Below are positions 47,865 to 57,054 of a DNA stretch of 64,000 nt, piece by piece; the stretch's first letter is position 1; each line of letters starts with the position of its first letter. The notes under the pieces were generated by a model. It had not been told where the DNA came from. It searched no databases and was given only the letters and a program-made list of their open reading frames with translations. Location of the stretch: assembly GCA_032622095.1 (NCBI GenBank), contig CP136068.1, positions 49,718,443 to 49,782,442 of the forward strand. Reading direction: 5' to 3'. This stretch comes from Siphonodentalium dalli. Its lineage: Eukaryota; Mollusca; Scaphopoda; Gadilida; Siphonodentaliidae. The translations under genes were made by a program, and so were the position numbers.

Positions 47865-50800
47865 CGGAAAAAAGTGCCATGACAGTAGGCTGAAATTTTT
47901 TTCCCCGCCTCTTGGGTACCCACCACCCCCCTATTTGAAGGAAAAAATATTTTTTACAATTTAATGCGGGGTACCCACCCCCTTTTTACCTCCAAATCCA
48001 GCCAAATCACCCCTTATTCAGGGTTTCCACTATAGCGGCAGGGGATCCCTTTTTGGGCCCCATTCCCCCAGCCAATTTTTCCCCTTTACTTCTCAATTTC
48101 GTTGGGACAGTACTAAGAAATTTAAATAGTTGACAACTTATTTGATTTCTAGAGAGAACACACTCGGACCGATCTAACACGAACTGAGGAAGTGATCAAA
48201 CCGACATCGATAGAACACATGCTTTGGAGTCCGCTAGTTACATTGCTATGGTTAGGTTATAACAAATGACCGCCGGTAATTTAATCATGTTATATTCCGG
48301 TACAATATGCATCCGAACTTTCTGCCGAGTCTTGAATAGTGGCCGTTTAACTTCAACGGGCGTGTTTCCGTATACAGCAATTAATTTTTATCTAATAACT
48401 TTTCTATGTTTTAAAGATATTGCAGTTGATAGCATAGTAACTTAGGTAGAAAATGGATGCAAAACGATCAGCGAATCTACTCTCTGTTTCTTCTATTGGC
48501 CGATAAAACAAAAGTAGGTCCACTAGTGTTTCCACAACATTGAAAATATTGACTGCATTTTCCCCTCGGCAGATACAGGACCCGTTCCCCAAAACCTAGT
48601 GGAAAGCCTGCCTTATTTGACGGAATTTTTTTTCAATTTCATGCAGGGTACCCACCCACGTTTTACCTAAAAATCTGTAGTCTCACAACATATAGGCTTG
48701 GTATTTGTTTCAGTTATAAAGTCTGAGAACAGATAAGAATTGTATAAACCTGCAGCACCCATTGTTATCCTGTTTGTTTTTGTTTATCAATTGACTCATG
48801 ACTTGTAAACAAGTTATATGAACATTTTACCATATTTCCAATGCTTGCCTGTAATCACTTCAAATACAACTGTATCGAAAATATAAAATAAAAATTTAGG
48901 CAAAACATTTATGCTAAATTGTAATGGACCCACACGATCTTATACCATCTGACAACATGGCATTTAACAGATTGATCAGCATTCGTATGGCTTTGATGTG
49001 AAATTGTGTAACAAAAAACAATAAATTAAACTAAAAAATCAAACAAAAGTCTGGATGTGGCTTTAAATTGCATTCAATACTTTCTAGCATGATGAGATTT
49101 CCATGTTTGCCTCTTATGCCGTCTGATCAGGTCTAATGAGTAAACATTAATGATATAAATAAATAGCTTTATTCATTTTTATTTACTTTATTCATGGGTG
49201 TCATAATTGTTCATTTTCATCTTGAACCAGTGGCGTTGGTACTTGACAATGTGATCTGATGCAAAAGACGAAATTGTGAGTGTTGGTTTGTAACCGGGAT
49301 TTCTGAGAAGCATTATGCCTATATTTCACACAAACTACCCCTTAAGCCCTGACCTAAGTGTCATACATACTATAACAATGATGCTGAACACTTTGAGGCA
49401 ATTATATTGCAGAAATGTTGTAAGAGGAAAAAACTGTGACCACTTGGAAAAAAGTGCCTTTTTTCGCGGCTGAACCACCCACCCACCCCGGCCTACTGTA
49501 TGGAAAAAAGTGAATGACCCCCCCCCCTGCTTAAACCTCTCAAAATCATCTTTTGCATTATTTGTATATTTCACACCGGGTCCTATCCGGTGCACAATGT
49601 CATAACCTTCAAAATGATGTATCACAAGCCCGTGTGGTGCCGATGGACTAAACTCCTAATTCTAATGAGCTTTTTGAGTTTGTCCGCTGTACTACTAGTA
49701 TATGGTCAACATTAGGTTTCTGCGAACTGGAATAATAATATGATTTTGTATATTCATTCTCTTTTTGATATTCAAATACTGGAATGTATTCAGTTCAATA
49801 TTCAATCACTTCCGCACAATGTGGTACGAATATGACATGGAAGGAATGTGATTGCCATGCAGTAAATTAGCTTTAGATAAAATCTAGAGTTAAGAGTCAT
49901 TTGACTCGTTCAGTGTTTTTTGATCTTATGTTAAATGCATTCGCTTACACGTTCAAGGTTTATATTATTAGGACAATGCATTCTCTTATATATGTGAGGC
50001 TCCCTATGGGAGACTCGTATATAAGAAAATGCATTGGCACAGGGTTTTCGCAAAATTTCAGGAAGCTCCAGTCATGGATGGGTTAACTGAAACAAATTAT
50101 TTGCAGGACCCTAGGCAAGCCTTGAAATAGGGTGTGTCATTTGCAGAATGAGGTCCCAGAGGGTGAATTTAGTGATGCTACCCCGCATAGCGGGCTAGCA
50201 TCACCAAATTCACCCTCTGGGGACCTCATTCTGCTTACACCTCAGCAGAATGAGGTTCCCAGAGGGTGAATTTGGTGATGCTAGCCCACTATGTGGGGTA
50301 GCATCACTAAATTCACCCTCTGGGGACCTTATTCTGCAAATGACAGACACCCTATTTCAAGGCTTGACCCTAGGCAGGTCTGATGTCTATTGGTGTCACT
50401 AATTTTCAAAATGTTCTAATCTTAACACACACCGTAGATCAGATACATGTATATTGTTAAGAAATGTGTCATATAAAGAACAAATGAGGTATGATAATTT
50501 CATCTTAATTTTTAAGGAAACTGTCATTGATCATTTCTAATAAACCACATATTGAACAAAGTTAATAGAGTTTGAATGTGAATATCCAATTATATCCAAT
50601 TCATTATTTAATATGAATCGTACGTGACACGTAGTGGAGCAACCACACACAATGTGTCTCAAATTTGCCTTTTTTTTCGGCGACATAACGCTAAGAATAA
50701 TTTATGTAACATCATGCAGTGGTCACGACATGCCAAATTGACAAGACGTGTCGTGGATTGTAGAAATCTTGTCTAGATTCTCGTCATGACTTCTTCATTT

Positions 50801-53800
50801 TTCGTTTTCATTAAGCGAACTAACGAAATTGGTCTAAATGAAATTAATAGACCTAAATCACATGTGAATTCTACTGTGAAGTAGTTACTTTCATTTTTAT
50901 CGCGATGCTTCATGTCCAATTCCGCGTTTTTTTTTTGTTGCAATCTCAACACGGTTGCTAACCGGAAGTCACATGACAATTTCTCCAAAATCTATACCCG
51001 CGATCTTGAAAAATCACTGATGGATATAGAACAAAAATATATGACGTCATTCACCTGCCTTAGGTATAAGCACCCTTGGTGGTTGCTATTATTATTATTT
51101 CCATCAAAACCAATTATCTCATAACACAATGTGATATATTCATCCTTGTTGTCCACAGGTGAGGCAAGTTGCTGAGTCACTAGGCGCCCCTATGTACTGG
51201 AACAGCAGTGCAATCATGGCTCTACAAGAGGTAAGTTGCTGAGTCACTAGGCCAGGATTTCCGTTAGTATGGCTCAGCGTCCGTAGGACGGACTCATTCC
51301 CCTCGCAGATGATCTGTTTGATTCATACATGTACCAAAAGTCAGTAGCAATATGGCATAAAAAATCCGGCTGAAACGGGTGTTCGGGAGTTAAACAGAAT
51401 ACTGTTGGAAAAAACGGGTCAATTGAGCAAAGTGTGTTACCGGTACAGCGTAACCCTTTGAAATCAAAGCTCCAAAACTACAATGTAATGTTTGGTGTGA
51501 ATTGAAATAGCGACGTTATATACAGCGTAATAAATGTTGCGGTAACATCAAAGAATGTCGGACTGCTGAGTACGGATATTTTTTTGCACAGGATTTCTGT
51601 GGTTGAAACTACTCACGCTCGGAGATCCCGCGCTATCGTACGATTACATAATTTGCCGAATTGCTGAGTTAGGCAGAGTAGGGATCAACATACACCAAAA
51701 GGCGGTTCTCCTACCAAAGGTATATACCTCCGAGATCCCGTGCTATCGTACTATTATAATACGGAACCTGTCCCAAATCAGTCTTTATATCGGGAATGCA
51801 TAGTGACAACACCATTCATTTGACCCATATTACATGCATGGAGGATAAACACAAAAAACATACCCCCTGAATGGGAGAATGGGAGAATCCATTCAGTATT
51901 GAAAGGGTTCAAGTATAATTTGTTTATTTCGACATGACTCAGTCACAGACATCGCTGGCATTTGTCAATATATACACATAACCTGTAGAAGAGAATAGAA
52001 AATAGTTTGAAATATTATATCATTACTATCGAATTCATCATTCAATGATTCATGTATATATCGCCAGATGTCAGTGATGATAGCAGTCTGAAGTCGACAG
52101 AAGTCCCAAAGTAACATATACCAATTAGATTGGAAATTACAGAGTACATCCATGCCAGTCCTTCCATGGATAATGGAACAGCCCAACATCAAAAGAACAT
52201 ATGTGATCTGGGATTCTACGGGTTCACCACAAACGCTAAAACAATGGGGGTCCGAAACCAGGGATTAGGGAAATTTCAGAATCGAAAATGCACTGAATGA
52301 TAACGTCTCGCCGCCATATTTTGTCAGCCACTGCTGAGCCGTTTTAGCTAACTAGCCAACCACAAAATCAGCTGTCGTGTCTTCAGGGTCTACAGCATAC
52401 TGACAACGTTTGTCGAAGATTTTTAATTCCCATGCCATGTGCATTCTCAGTGGACTTCAGCCTTCGTCATTCTTATAGAGATACATGTAGGGCAATCTAT
52501 TTATGCACCTGATGGAAAAGATTTGATAAAATTTGAATCAGGAAAGCCATATCAAATCTAATCAGAATAAATATTGTGAATTGTATAGAATCGATTCACT
52601 TGCAGAAATTTCAGTTCATTACAGATGAAAAACAGTTTCTTGCCACTGATTTTCATTGCAACTGAAAGTAAACTGGAAATATTTTGGGAACCATAGGGCT
52701 ATTGAAACTAAAAGGTAGATAAGGGCTGTTCCATTTAAACTTGTGTACCACCCCCGGAAGTCAGCTGAAATTTACCCCACCCACCCAGCAGTTTAATTCA
52801 GTTTAGACCCACCAAGTCCGGCAAAATATGTCTGGTTGTCAACACTGTAACCCGGCACTATACTATTAATAGAAAACAGGAGCACAATCAATAATTAAGG
52901 ATATAAGGCAGATATCTTGTAGTATTAGCATAAGATGTTTTATGCGGAACCTAAGATAAACGTTATGACCAACTTTTATAAACATATTAAAGGGACACAT
53001 ACTAATAACTTTAAGATAAGCCTTACACCAAACTTAGGGAAACTTATTAAAAGGATATATACATGTACTAATAACTTTTATGACTACTCTAATTTTTACC
53101 TATGCAAATTAACAAACAGCTATCCTAATAACAAATATGATACGATATGATACTTGACTTCCAGGGTACTCTACAATTTTTATTTATTACTACTTCCTTT
53201 TTATTTACGACTGGCTAAAACTGCTCTGACGGCAGACTATCTGTTCATCATTAGCATAATATAGCTTCCGGTGAGCAAGGCAGGGTACCTTTTTGCGGGC
53301 CCAGGACACTGGCATCCCCCATTGCTCACTATGATGTGGGCACCATAAAAAACAAAAACAATTAAAAACAAAAACAATTAAAAACAAAAAACAAAAGACA
53401 CCCACCAACAGAAGTGCAATTGATGCCAGACCTCCCACCTATGCATTATTATTTTATCTGACGTCCGGGGGTGGTACACAAGTTTAAATGGAACAGCCCT
53501 AAGATAATTGGTCAAAATCAATGACATATATTAATAATTTTTGAGGTAAGAGCTATCTCTAACATGACAATCAATGACTGTTGGTTGATTTTCCCAGCTG
53601 ATTGTAAAGTACATGTATATTGCACTCATTATCTGCTCAGATTAAGTGGAGATGGGTAATCAATGCCCTATGACTGAGTTAATAATGACTTAAAGCTAGC
53701 TGAAACTATTATACTGTAGAATGCGATATATATACACATTATGAAGTTTGTTAATGAGTTTGTTGATACAGAGCGAGTGCTAGTGCGGAAGGATAGAATG

Positions 53801-56567
53801 AGTGGTGCAGACTCAAGTTTTATCCTTCCATGATGGCACAAGTGTTTATTGCATGTCACCCGTCCTAGAATCCATGCATTAAAAATACAGGCTTACAAGG
53901 TTTATTTAGTGGCATAATGTGAGTGTACCAATATGCAATAAGGTTTATTTCTTTGCGATTCACAGTACAGTTGTGCTTGACATATAAGCCCAATATATGC
54001 TGCCAAAAGTGAAGGAGTTCACTAGCCCAAAATACAGGTCAAGAACAAATTTGGGTTCTGCCCACCAATTTTAGCCAGAGCTATGGCCCTTTGTTGGAAT
54101 TACCACAGGTGTATTTTGCCACGCCCTAGGGATGCTCTGGTTATTTATACACTGAAGCCTTTTATTTCTTTATCTGGCCTTACTGACTGGGGGCGAAATC
54201 GCATAATCGTCCAGTGCGCAATCGCGAGGCTCCTATGCGTTTCCGGCGAGAGAAAGTCTACCATGCCCAGAAATTGAGCTCGGGGAGCATTATTGTGAGA
54301 AGTTTAAATAAGAAAATTATGTTTCCCCCTCAATAAAAGGTCATTATGTATATGTAATGCGGCTCTTGGTCCGCAGGAATCAATAAACCTGAAATTCTTT
54401 ATATTTTTTCCCAACCTCATCATTTCCAGTGCTTTTTACTATGACAAATCCGAAAGCATTCTGAGTGAAGCATGTGCTCAATTTTACTATAATAATCAGT
54501 TTATTGTCATCCTGGTATTGTTTTTAATATTTCCGATCAAAATCATTGTCATGTGGGGATCATAAGTTTGTTAAAACAAGGTTTATAAAATATCACAAAT
54601 TATACGTTGCCTTTGCGATAACAAGCTACATGACGGGTGCGATTTCGATAAAAGTACACCAGTCCCAAATCGTCACCTCAGTGTGCTTTCATGTTCATTT
54701 CATTGCTTCACTGTTTCCATGAATCTATTTTTGCTGATATGAAGGAACGTAGCATCGGGGATATTATCATGGGCTGTATTCCACCCAGGGACGTGGCGAC
54801 AGGGTGGTTTGAGGGGGGTCTAACCCTCCAACTTTGGTCAAAATTTTCAACAGATGGAAATTTCTTGCCTCACACAGCATTTGTTGGAAATTTTACACCA
54901 CTTATAGGTTGAAATTGTTAGTAGGTTGATTTTCCAACAACTAATTATTGGGACATTTGTTATTTTATGAATCGGATGTGTTTGTTGAATATGTGGGGTG
55001 TCTTGGGGGCAACCATACACTACTCTTTGTTCAACCTAAATCAGTAAAGGGCCGAGGACTGGTATGGGTTCGATATATTTGAATCCCTCTGGATGGCGGC
55101 CATGTTGGATTTGGTTGTGGTGTTCGTGTGAAAATAGAGTTTTGCAGCCATCCTACAACACCCTTTATTCAAGTGAAATATTAAAATGTTCAAATAAGGA
55201 ATAGAAGTCACCATTCATCGTATATATATGTTGAGTAAAAGCTGAAAGGGCGGCCATTTCGTAAAAGTGGTGGCCATTATGAATATTTCGACCATTGTGT
55301 TTGGTTTGTCGGAACAAAATCAGTCTTCATAATTGATACACACTGGCCATTCATGCCAAATGTCAGGTTTGCATCATGTGAACAATTCTGTTACTATTTG
55401 ACACTTAGCTGCCTTATATATTTTGCAATGGTAACATCTATATTTGCTGTGCAAAGCACAAAGAGACAAATTTGTGCACAAATTGAAATATTAAATACAA
55501 TGTCATTATGCTGCGCTATAACACCTATAATATACTAAATTTTCGATGAATTATGTGCAATATCAAAATTATTTATCGTGGGTGCGCACTGGAGCTTATC
55601 GTTTTTGCTCGTTTTCGAATTGGAGCCATAAATTTTTTTGCACTGGAGCCACTGTGTGCTTGCCTTTTAATGTGCCACGTGTAGGCCCGTTCAGATTTTT
55701 TTTGTATATGTTTGCATTTTCGTACCCCAGAGATAACAAACTTACCAGAAAACTATGGTTTGCCCGTTGCAATGTCCCATTTCTGGTCTAAAAACAAACT
55801 TTAACGCCGAAGATTACGGTAAAGTGTTGAAAACGAAGTGATAAACTCCTGATTGTTCAATCTTCTGTGAGCGCTACAAGTAAAATTCAACACACACGGA
55901 TACAGGCGGTGATATTGAAAAATTACAATTCAATTTTGATATATTTGGATCTTTAAGAAAATGCTTACCGTTTAAAGTGCCGTCACGCTAATTTTTATAA
56001 AATTGCAGAGAGGGCAACTTAGCATTTATTGATGCTCAATGGACGATTATGCGATTTCGGACGGATTTTGCAGGAGCGGTGGGCCCCAGTGTTGCTGTGA
56101 TGTACGTGTGTTCCAAGACAAATATCATTGTCTGTTATTTGCAGAATGAAGTCCCCAGAGGGTGAATTTGGTGATGTTAGCCTGCTGTGTGGGATAGCTT
56201 CACTTAATTCACCTTCTGGAGACATCATTCTCCAAATGACAGACACACTATTTGCAGACTTGTTTCCTCTCCTGTGATTAATAAGATGGTGCTAATACGA
56301 TTACATTTTGCAGGCATGTTTCTTCTCCCAGCTTCTCCTATGATTAATAAGATGGTGCTAATATGATTACATTTTGCTGGCATGTTTCTTCTATGATTTC
56401 TAAACTCAACCATTTTTGTTCTATTTCAGGCATCGGAAGCATATTTGGTACATTTATTTGAGGACTCCCAACTATGTGCCATACACGCTAACCGTGTCAC
56501 ACTAATGGTAAAGGATTTATGGCTCGCAATGCGCTTAAGAGGCGAAACCATGAAGTCATTGTTATAG
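38200..56567 (+). CDS. CENPA: CENP-A / centromeric histone H3 variant, four coding exons
   Basis: Predicted spliced CDS: 38200-38422, 41768-41880, 51159-51230, 56430-56567 (TAG at 56565), 181 residues. Phases fit (the codon across intron 1 becomes Ala75; introns 2 and 3 are phase 0), every intron is GT-AG, and no frameshift or internal stop is seen. Residues 86-175 align with histone H3 44-133 without a gap: alpha-N ([10 protein letters not shown]), alpha-1 ([11 protein letters not shown]), loop 1, alpha-2 ([21 protein letters not shown]), loop 2 ([10 protein letters not shown]), alpha-3. Residues typical of CENP-A rather than H3 are Ser110 (H3 Gln68), Trp126 (H3 Phe84), His144 (H3 Gly102) and Leu161 (H3 Ile119). 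The 80-residue tail does not align with H3, and the C-terminus is TMKSLL instead of ERA. By family, the protein replaces H3 in centromeric nucleosomes and founds the kinetochore. Oddities are an H3-length loop 1 and Val163, Trp167 and Met170 in place of H3 Pro121, Gln125 and Arg128. A divergent non-centromeric H3 variant is less likely. Confidence 0.93.
38445..41189. repeat. 40-bp satellite with 400-bp higher-order repeat, in CENP-A intron 1
   Basis: About 68 head-to-tail copies of a 40-bp monomer read GATTATTGTATGGATTC, then TCTGATTCAG or TCCTATTCAG, then TCACAACTCGATT. Two monomer classes alternate irregularly. GTATGC or rare GTATCC replaces GTATGG, and CTTG replaces CTCG. The variants recur in blocks of ten: 39241-39640 and 39641-40040 differ at only a few positions, and 40041 to about 40360 repeats the same order again. 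This is a higher-order repeat. The array starts 22 bp after the exon 1 donor. Because 40 is not a multiple of 3, long open frames cross the array, but they are not coding. Confidence 0.97.
41420..41542. mobile_element. Shortened CAGTAATGCCC MITE in CENP-A intron 1
   Basis: TA + CAGTAATGCCCTAAGTAATC ... GGGGAATTACTG + TA. The left arm is complete, most of the right arm deleted. Confidence 0.8.
41768..41880 (+). CDS. CENPA: CENP-A exon 2: alpha-N and alpha-1 helices
   Basis: 113 bp, entering in phase 1 and leaving in phase 0. It encodes residues 75-112. A basic start ([19 protein letters not shown]) corresponds to the H3 neck and alpha-N helix, followed by [18 protein letters not shown], the alpha-1 region. 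LPFSRL, with Ser where H3 has Gln68, matches the CENP-A form. The donor is GTATGT at 41881. An open frame on the opposite strand here is a shadow. Confidence 0.93.
41946..42383. mobile_element. Palindromic MITE, 9-bp TSD, two hairpin modules
   Basis: TIR AAGCCTGCAAATAG... against ...CTATTTGCAGGCTT, flanked by ATCTTGTCC on each side (41937-41945, 42385-42393). Inside are two palindromes of about 105 bp built on GCAGAATGAGGTCCCCAGA and a central GCTAGCCCGCTATGCGGGCTAGC-like tip. It lies 65 bp after the exon 2 donor. Confidence 0.8.
45331..45672 (-). pseudogene. Degenerate Ty3/Gypsy aspartic protease region
   Basis: 113-residue open frame. [18 protein letters not shown] and [12 protein letters not shown] match the region after the active site in Gypsy retropepsins, but the catalytic DTG is spoiled: the frame reads RPGATVS. 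It lies 3' of the gag fragment on the same strand, in the order gag then protease, so the two are probably one degraded element. Confidence 0.5.
46114..46428 (-). pseudogene. Ty3/Gypsy gag fragment
   Basis: Open frame of 104 residues. [37 protein letters not shown] and [15 protein letters not shown] follow the capsid-region pattern of Ty3/Gypsy Gag (a xLxDxFIxGLxD-like core, then a helix leading to the zinc knuckle). Downstream on the same strand (about 45790-45840) a disrupted knuckle-like stretch reads [15 protein letters not shown]. No long terminal repeats were found, and the reverse transcriptase is not visible. It is a truncated, silent copy antisense to CENP-A. Confidence 0.6.
47830..49528. 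mobile_element. 1.7-kb TIR element with poly-G/poly-C ends and 9-bp target duplication
   Basis: It starts with about 34 G then TCGGAAAAAAGTGCCATGACAGTAGG. It ends CCTACTGTATGGAAAAAAGTGAATGA followed by a C run, the inverted counterpart. GCTTAAACC flanks both sides (47821-47829 and 49529-49537). The sequences outside the duplication match the inverted arm of the host element, where CTTAAACC-type sequence runs straight into CTCAAAATC. A 9-bp duplication suggests the Mutator group; 8 bp (hAT) is possible. No transposase is seen. Related AAAAAAGTG motifs occur inside. Confidence 0.7.
49970..50086. mobile_element. TTAA hairpin MITE, left end missing
   Basis: GACAATGCATTCTCTTATAT ... TATATAAGAAAATGCATTGG, then GGAAGCTCCAGTCATGGATG + GGTTAA. 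Confidence 0.65.
50117..50365. mobile_element. Palindromic MITE, 10-bp TSD
   Basis: Same family as 41946-42383. TIR AAGCCTTGAAATAG / CTATTTCAAGGCTT, target duplication GACCCTAGGC at 50107-50116 and 50366-50375. Two tandem palindromes with the GCAGAATGAGGT core. TSD length and near-complete palindromy suggest a Mutator-like MITE. Confidence 0.8.
51159..51230 (+). CDS. CENPA: CENP-A exon 3: end of alpha-1, loop 1, start of alpha-2
   Basis: 72 bp, phase 0 at both ends, 24 codons (residues 113-136): [14 protein letters not shown] then [10 protein letters not shown]. Trp126 sits where H3 has Phe84 and human CENP-A has Trp. Loop 1 is the same length as in H3, although CENP-A proteins usually carry one or more extra residues there. 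The donor is GAG|GTAAGT at 51231. The first 25 bp of the region around 51161-51185 is repeated at 51228-51252, across the donor. Confidence 0.92.
51161..51252 (+). repeat. 25-bp direct repeat across the exon 3 donor
   Basis: GAGGCAAGTTGCTGAGTCAC + TAGGC at 51161-51185 recurs as GAGGTAAGTTGCTGAGTCAC + TAGGC at 51228-51252, 24 of 25 identical, offset 67 bp. The second copy supplies the GTAAGT donor. Confidence 0.9.
52722..53501. mobile_element. 0.78-kb TIR element
   Basis: AGGGCTGTTCCATTTAAACT with TGTGTACCACCCCCGGA at the left, reverse complement at the right (ending TTTAAATGGAACAGCCCT). No transposase is seen. The inside is AT-rich with degenerate repeats of ACTAATAACTTTAAGATAA and AAAAACAATT. 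No clear target duplication. Confidence 0.75.
53502..56100. other. Interior of CENP-A intron 3, nothing coding recognised
   Basis: Mostly unique AT-rich sequence. A G+C-richer patch at 54060-54290 and a repeat-like GATGGCGGCCATGTTGGATT at 55092 are seen. No splice-framed exon found. Confidence 0.4.
56128..56250. mobile_element. Decayed single-module copy of the GCAGAATGAGG palindromic MITE
   Basis: One palindrome with the same core (CAGAATGAAGTCCCCAGAGG ... ATTCACCTTCTGGAGACATC) and right flank AAATGACAGACACACTATTTGCAGACTTG. The left terminus is degraded. It lies about 180 bp before the exon 4 acceptor. Confidence 0.6.
56430..56567 (+). CDS. CENPA: CENP-A exon 4: alpha-2, loop 2, alpha-3, stop
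   Basis: 138 bp including TAG, residues 137-181. It begins [12 protein letters not shown]; His144 instead of H3 Gly102 is a CENP-A trait. It continues [10 protein letters not shown] and then [15 protein letters not shown]3 has MPKDIQLARRIRGE here, so Pro121, Gln125 and Arg128 are changed to Val, Trp and Met. His155, Arg158, Lys164, Asp165 and Arg171, which correspond to H3 residues of the four-helix interface and DNA contacts, are kept. TMKSLL follows before the stop. Confidence 0.93.
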   Translation, partial: ASEAYLVHLFEDSQLCAIHANRVTLMVKDLWLAMRLRGETMKSLL

Positions 56568-57054
56568 TCTTATCGGGTTATTTGCAATGTCTGCATGGTA
56601 CATTAACACCCTGGCACATGTTGAATTCAACTGTTATAGTTATTTAAGAAATAACTCTTGTTTCAATTAAGATTATGCAGTTATAACCAAAAAGTTTGAA
56701 GACAAATTCTATAATGCATGTAGAGCATCTTCAAACTCTGTATCTTATAACTGTAATCGTCTAATAATCAAAACAAGAATTATTTCCTGTAATATAATGC
56801 ATCAATCGCAGAAGAACCATCATAAGTAGAAGCTAGAATTAAAACAAGCGAAAAAATCTTTGAGTTTATTTCCGAAGATAACCACACTTAACCCTTTCAG
56901 TGCCAAGTCCGATTTTTGTATCAAACATATTTCCTTGATCATTTTTTTAGAGCTCTTTCCATCAATGTATCACATTTTTATAATCAATAAATTTGAAAAA
57001 TGATCAAGGAATATGGGTTGATACAAAAATCAGACTTGGCACTGAAAGGGTAAA
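56568..57054 (+). other. Probable CENP-A 3' untranslated region with two hairpin repeats
   Basis: 56648-56786 is an imperfect inverted repeat (GAAATAACTCTTGTTT against AAACAAGAATTATTTC). 56888-57054 is a second palindrome with TTAACCCTTTCAGTGCCAAG on the left and its complement, ending CTTGGCACTGAAAGGGTAAA-like, on the right. The first AATAAA after the stop that I see is at 56986-56991, inside the second hairpin, so the poly(A) signal may come from a MITE. That is an inference without transcript data. Confidence 0.45.
56888..57054. mobile_element. TTAA-type palindrome
   Basis: Arms TTAACCCTTTCAGTGCCAAG ... CTTGGCACTGAAAGGGTAAA; inner TTGATCATTTTT / AAAATGATCAA. Carries the AATAAA at 56986. 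Confidence 0.75.

Larger units (their letters stand above)
42860..49700. mobile_element. Large element with long tandem-repeat inverted arms, in CENP-A intron 2
   Basis: The left end (about 42860-43030) contains AAGTTTAGTCCATCGG, CTTGTGATACATCATTTTGA and GTGTGAAATATACAAA. The right end (about 49550-49700) carries the reverse complement of each in mirrored order. Inside the left end, units of about 350 bp repeat roughly three times (starting near 43040, 43390 and 43750), each with an AAAATTC...TTTTGT core. Inverted relatives lie at about 47510-47800 (for example CCCCAAAACAGTGACTTTTT). Between the arms are antisense gag and protease remnants. Either the arms belong to one inverted-repeat element that was entered by a Gypsy element, or they are the ends of a retroelement with inverted termini. 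The exact ends and any target-site duplication are not resolved. Confidence 0.55.
41881..51158 (+). other. CENP-A intron 2
   Basis: 9,278 bp, GTATGT donor, CCTTGTTGTCCACAG acceptor, phase 0. It contains a 10-bp-class-TSD palindromic MITE (41946-42383), a large inverted-arm element (about 42860-49700) with antisense Gypsy remnants, a poly-G-ended TIR element nested in one arm (47830-49528), a TTAA-hairpin half copy (about 49970-50086) and a second palindromic MITE (50117-50365). Confidence 0.85.
51231..56429 (+). other. CENP-A intron 3
   Basis: 5,199 bp, phase 0. It begins with a copy of exon 3 sequence (to 51252). It holds a 0.78-kb TIR element (52722-53501), a palindromic MITE remnant (56128-56250), and a tandem duplication at 56255-56395 with a decoy acceptor (ATTTTGCAG near 56314). 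The real acceptor is CATTTTTGTTCTATTTCAG, ending at 56429. I see no other coding sequence in it that I can support. Confidence 0.8.

Noticed and set aside
49335..49625. 96-codon - strand frame
   Set aside because: It spans the end of the poly-G-ended transposon and its host arm, so it is a chance join.
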